Assembly: GCF_000485595.1 (NCBI RefSeq)
Contig: NW_014578797.1
Span: forward strand, 14,376 to 34,477
DNA: 20,102 bases
Direction of reading: 5' to 3'
DNA from: Priapulus caudatus
Taxonomy: Eukaryota > Priapulida > Priapulimorpha > Priapulimorphida > Priapulidae
Under the pieces are notes generated by a model, which saw only the letters and a program-made list of their open reading frames with translations, had not been told where the DNA came from and ran no database searches. This document shows positions 18,792 through 20,102 of the stretch, in pieces (within the stretch, counting starts at the first letter, position 1; each line of letters begins with the position of its first letter). The position numbers were made by a program, and so were the translations under genes.

Positions 18792-18994
18792 GAGAAAGGA
18801 ACACTGCGACCCTGAGGCGTTCACGTCGCACCAGTCGTAGCGCGAGGTCGTTTCATGCATCTAGTTCAGCAGCCGCGACAAAGGGCAGAGGTCACGAAGT
18901 ACTTTCGAACGCTGCGGGCAGTACGAGTTTCGAAACATGGCGTCATGGAGAGCAGCTGACGTCACGCAAAGCTCCCGCTGGAAGAGTGACGTAG
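18792..18994 (+). CDS. Candidate terminal exon, basic Ser/Arg-rich tail
   Basis: After GTTCGCAG, entering in phase 1, the frame reads GERNTATLRRSRRTSRSARS, then a Ser/Ala-rich part, TSFETWRHGEQLTSRK and a stop (TAG, 18992-18994). Phase and sequence fit the preceding candidate exon (SYMFRK|GERNTA). If correct it gives a basic C-terminus with several RRxS-type sites. A clear polyadenylation signal downstream is not seen. If an indel causes the stop, the exon at 19586 could follow. Confidence 0.45.
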
Positions 18995-19185
18995 CTACGC
19001 TTATACGTGACTCAGCCGGGAGTGGGGGTCAGCGTGGGGCGTATGGGGCGTATTTTTCATATATATGCAGCGTAAAATGAAAATGTATATTATATTGTAA
19101 AAATATTGAAACCCTAATTGAGTGAATAACGTTGCAATAATTATGTGTTGATAGTGTATATTGCCATGCTAGTTTAGCCTATTGA
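18995..19185. other. Sequence after the possible stop, nothing clear
   Basis: G-rich short repeats (GGGGCGTATGGGGCGTAT at about 19037) followed by AT-rich DNA. No canonical AATAAA is seen. Confidence 0.4.
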
Positions 19186-19189
19186 TCTA

Positions 19190-19435
19190 TTTACTTATCC
19201 TATCTATATATCTATCTATATATTTATTTATGCTTAACTATCATGCTATCTATCTACCATCTATCTGATCTAATCTATGCTATCCATCTATTTATCTATC
19301 TGTCTGTCTATCTATCTATCTATTTATATCTTCATATACTATCTATTTTTCCATCTATTTATGCGTATGCTATCTACCTACCGTACTATTTATCGTATTT
19401 ATGTTTAGCTATCTATATCTAGGGGCTATCATAGC
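19190..19435. repeat. (TATC)n-like microsatellite
   Basis: Imperfect CTATCTAT/TTTATCTA tetranucleotide repeats interrupted by ATGC and TACC words. Confidence 0.93.
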
Positions 19436-19585
19436 TAGCTAGCAAACGATTGATTGAAATTATTCGATCGCATGTAACGCGTTATTTAGACATCAAGCAT
19501 GTCAACAAGATGTCTTTTAAACTCACAGCTCACCAGCCAGGGGACGGCGAGGTAGAACCGCGCGCATGCGCGCTCTCTGTCGCAG

Positions 19586-19687
19586 TCGGAGGGGCGAGCT
19601 GCACATGAAAGCGAGGTGCATGCGCTGGCGCGGCTGCTGACCAATCACCGACACGCAGCCACGACAATCTATCTGACATCTCATCAG
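19586..19687 (+). CDS. Candidate 34-codon helical exon
   Basis: CTCTCTGTCGCAG precedes and CATCAG is followed by GTACAG. The interval is 102 bases, phase 0 at both ends, with no stop: SEGRAAHESEVHALARLL then TNHRHAATTIYLTSHQ. The border quality and helix-like composition support an exon. An earlier acceptor at 19528 would extend it, but needs a frameshift. It may belong to the same gene if 18792-18994 is not terminal. Confidence 0.45.
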
Positions 19688-19734
19688 GTACAGCGCCAGG
19701 ACAGGCTCAGCCTGCTCTCTCTACCGTCTCTCTG

Positions 19735-20102
19735 CTCTATCTCTCTTTTTCTCTCTCTCTCCGTCTCTCGGATCTCTCTGCATCTCTCTCTCTCTCTTTA
19801 TTCTCTGCTCTCTCTGCATCTGCTCTCTCTCTCTCTCTCTCTCTCTATGCGCTCTTTCTCTCTCTCAATCTCTTCTCTCTCTCTTTCTGCTCTCTCTCTC
19901 CTCTCTATCTGCTCTCTCTTTCTCTCTTCTCTCTCTCGTCTTCGTCTCTTCTCTCTCTCTCTCGGTCTCTCTCTCTCTCGTCTCTCCTCTCTCCTCGTCT
20001 CTTTCTTCGCTCTCTCTCTCTCTGTCTCTCTCTCTAACCTCTCTCTCTCCTCGCTTCTGCTCTCGTCGTCTCTCTCTCTCAATCCGTCTCTCTCTCTCCC
20101 TC
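19735..20102. repeat. CT-rich low-complexity tract to window end
   Basis: (CT)n with CTCTGCTC, CGTCTC and TTTCTC interruptions. The minus-strand Arg/Glu frame here is an artefact. Confidence 0.95.

Noticed and set aside
18958-18965. TGACGTCA, a perfect CRE site
   Set aside because: An eight-base match inside a candidate exon with no promoter context is expected by chance.
18107-18994. Long Cys/Val or His/Thr frames over the TG repeat
   Set aside because: They are microsatellite translation. Only the end (18792-18994) has independent exon evidence.

Overview
This is eukaryotic, almost certainly invertebrate animal, nuclear DNA. Short coding exons with GT/AG borders and polypyrimidine tracts lie in a sea of micro-, mini- and satellite repeats. 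There are no operons, ribosome binding sites, CRISPR arrays or phage genes. The species cannot be named from this window; a marine invertebrate would fit, but that is a guess.

The largest structure is an inverted repeat. The left arm (about 20-3790) is the reverse complement of the right arm (about 7310-9505), around a loop of about 3.5 kb. The arms share exons, introns, a 26-bp minisatellite, a TGACCT/AGGTCA-rich minisatellite and unique sequence, but differ by many single-base gaps. The minisatellite has about 64 units on the left and about 4 on the right. The left arm, the loop and everything beyond about 12.3 kb look like poorly corrected long-read consensus or decayed DNA, because exons there carry frameshifts. 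The stretch of about 7.4-12.3 kb reads cleanly.

One gene dominates. On the + strand, exons at 8645-8764, 9105-9400, 9806-9906 and 10343-11169 join in phase into 447 uninterrupted codons. They encode a hydrophilic, coiled-coil protein with three RKGS phosphosite-like motifs. I do not recognise the family. Further + strand exons, damaged by apparent indels, are proposed at 14313-14487, 15353-15481, 15697-15797, 17980-18188, 18792-18994 and 19586-19687. On the - strand, disrupted copies of the first two clean exons lie at 758-878 and 130-432. Two possible upstream exons lie in the loop at 5640-5993 and 4150-4384. The two gene copies therefore diverge head to head from the loop.

The introns are filled with repeats: a palindromic MITE (11374-11808, TTA target duplication) inside a 16-bp minisatellite; a three-unit nested 570-bp repeat bounded by about 30-bp inverted repeats (12067-13500); a satellite of about 122 bp (16545-17890); and long GA/CT, CA/TG, GAA and TATC tracts. 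I found no convincing new molecular system. The most interesting items are the head-to-head inverted duplication, the IR-bounded nested array and the unrecognised gene.
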